From assembly GCF_030409805.1 (NCBI RefSeq), contig NZ_JAUFQP010000013.1, forward strand, positions 1,246,501-1,310,500: 64,000 nucleotides of DNA. Reading direction: 5' to 3'. The position numbers were made by a program, and so were the translations under genes. This DNA comes from Algibacter miyuki (GTDB lineage Bacteria > Bacteroidota > Bacteroidia > Flavobacteriales > Flavobacteriaceae). Below the pieces are notes generated by a model that made no database searches, was not told the origin of the DNA, and saw only the letters and a list, made by a program, of their open reading frames with translations. Below, piece by piece: positions 63,288-64,000 of this stretch (positions are counted from its first letter, which is position 1; every line of letters starts with the position of its first letter).

Positions 63288-64000
63288 ATGAGTAACTTAA
63301 GAATTGCAGTACAAAAATCAGGACGTTTAAACGAAGACTCAATGGCGCTTCTAAAAGATATCGGTATTTCTATCGATAACGGTAAAGACCAATTAAAAGC
63401 TTCGGCTAAAGGGTTTCCTGTAGAAGTGTTTTATTTAAGAAATGGAGACATTCCTCAATATTTAAAAGATGGCGTTGTAGATGCCGCTATTATTGGCGAG
63501 AATGTTTTAATTGAAAAAGGAGAAGGCATTAATGTAGTTGAAAAATTAGGTTTTTCTTCATGCCGTGTTTGTATTGCTGTGCCAAAGGACGCCGATTACA
63601 ATGGTGTTAAAGATTTAGATGGTACGCGCATTGCAACATCTTACCCAAATACAGTACAACAGTATTTAGAGAAAAATGGTATCACCGCAAACCTTCATAT
63701 TATTAACGGTTCTGTAGAGATTGCTCCAAATATTGGTTTAGCCGATGCTATTTGCGATATTGTTTCTAGTGGAAGTACATTGTTTAAAAACAATTTAAAA
63801 GAAGTTGAAACGATTTTAACTTCGGAAGCAGTACTTGCGGTTTCACCAGTTTTAAGTGAAGAAAAGCAAGCTATTTTAGATACCTTTCAATTTAGAATTC
63901 AATCGGTTTTAAAAGGAAGAAATTCTAAGTATGTGCTTTTAAATGCACCAAATGATAAATTAGACGCTATTATTTCATTATTACCAGGTATGAAAAGTCC
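63288..64000 (+). CDS. hisG: ATP phosphoribosyltransferase HisG (3' end outside window)
   Basis: The first 237 codons of the first enzyme of histidine synthesis are in the window, joining ATP and PRPP. The protein starts MSNLRIAVQKSGRLNEDS, and has GVVDAAIIGENVL, RIATSYPNTVQQYLE, the PRPP-binding ADAICDIVSSGSTLFKNNL (about residues 155-173), and the beginning of the C-terminal ACT-like regulatory domain (RNSKYVLLNAPNDKLD). This is the long, His-inhibited form. It runs off the window end. Confidence 0.93.
   Translation, partial: MSNLRIAVQKSGRLNEDSMALLKDIGISIDNGKDQLKASAKGFPVEVFYLRNGDIPQYLKDGVVDAAIIGENVLIEKGEGINVVEKLGFSSCRVCIAVPKDADYNGVKDLDGTRIATSYPNTVQQYLEKNGITANLHIINGSVEIAPNIGLADAICDIVSSGSTLFKNNLKEVETILTSEAVLAVSPVLSEEKQAILDTFQFRIQSVLKGRNSKYVLLNAPNDKLDAIISLLPGMKS

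Overview
The window is low-GC (about one third G+C), densely coded chromosomal DNA from a member of the Bacteroidota, most likely a marine Flavobacteriaceae. The support is a SusC/SusD pair with ECF sigma and FecR regulators, a PorX-type response regulator of the type IX secretion system, a fused LpxC-FabZ protein, lipoprotein signals everywhere, almost no Shine-Dalgarno sequences, and recurrent TAnnTTTG promoter elements. The species cannot be named from the sequence alone. No rRNA, tRNA, CRISPR array, transposase or integrase was seen.

Region 1 (1-2966): two tandem paralogous right-handed beta-helix proteins, the first cut by the window edge. A 30-bp imperfect direct repeat lies in front of the second. 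A bidirectional terminator closes the region.

Region 2 (2989-19208, minus strand): a capsule/exopolysaccharide locus of 15 genes read right to left with very short gaps or overlaps. In transcription order: UDP-GlcNAc 4-epimerase, animal-like UDP-glucose dehydrogenase, TviB-type UDP-HexNAc dehydrogenase, Wzx flippase, formyltransferase, pyruvyltransferase, GT2, GT4, GT2, EpsG-type polymerase, polysaccharide deacetylase, CapK-like adenylate-forming enzyme. A separated tail follows: epimerase, CMP-nonulosonate synthetase and a DUF115/GT42-like putative transferase. Together they predict an acidic polymer with uronic acids, a pyruvate ketal, an N-formyl amino sugar and perhaps a nonulosonic acid.

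Region 3 (19744-26032, plus strand): divergent operon of a PglE-like aminotransferase, a PglF/WbpM-like 4,6-dehydratase, Wza and Wzc, supplying a 4-amino sugar and the export/copolymerase machinery. Region 4 (26166-31879): aroB, proline dehydrogenase, and a minus-strand unit of alanine dehydrogenase, a DUF4258-like protein, a PglC-like phosphoglycosyl transferase and a soluble dehydratase lacking the membrane domain.

Region 5 (32043-38949): an outer-membrane beta-barrel receptor, a TTAG microsatellite, a small secreted peptide overlapping a membrane protein, tsaE, porX and an HD-domain hydrolase. Region 6 (39003-45923): lpxD, lpxC-fabZ, lpxA, efp, a second lpxD-like gene, sucD and fabG. Region 7 (45978-61084): a VWA membrane protein with a terminator-like hairpin near its start, then an ECF sigma/FecR/SusC/SusD/lipoprotein/M16 peptidase locus followed by a lipoprotein and a metallophosphoesterase. 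No carbohydrate-active enzyme is present, so peptides are a more likely substrate than glycans. Region 8 (61174-64000): a double universal stress protein, a prohibitin-family protein, and the start of the histidine operon. There a 17-codon leader peptide with three consecutive His codons precedes an intrinsic terminator and hisG: a readable attenuator.

The most noteworthy items are the his attenuator, the unannotated 47-aa secreted peptide at 35222-35365, the direct repeat at 861-942, the hairpin at 46060-46099 and the M16/SusCD locus. I did not find a system I could confidently call wholly new.
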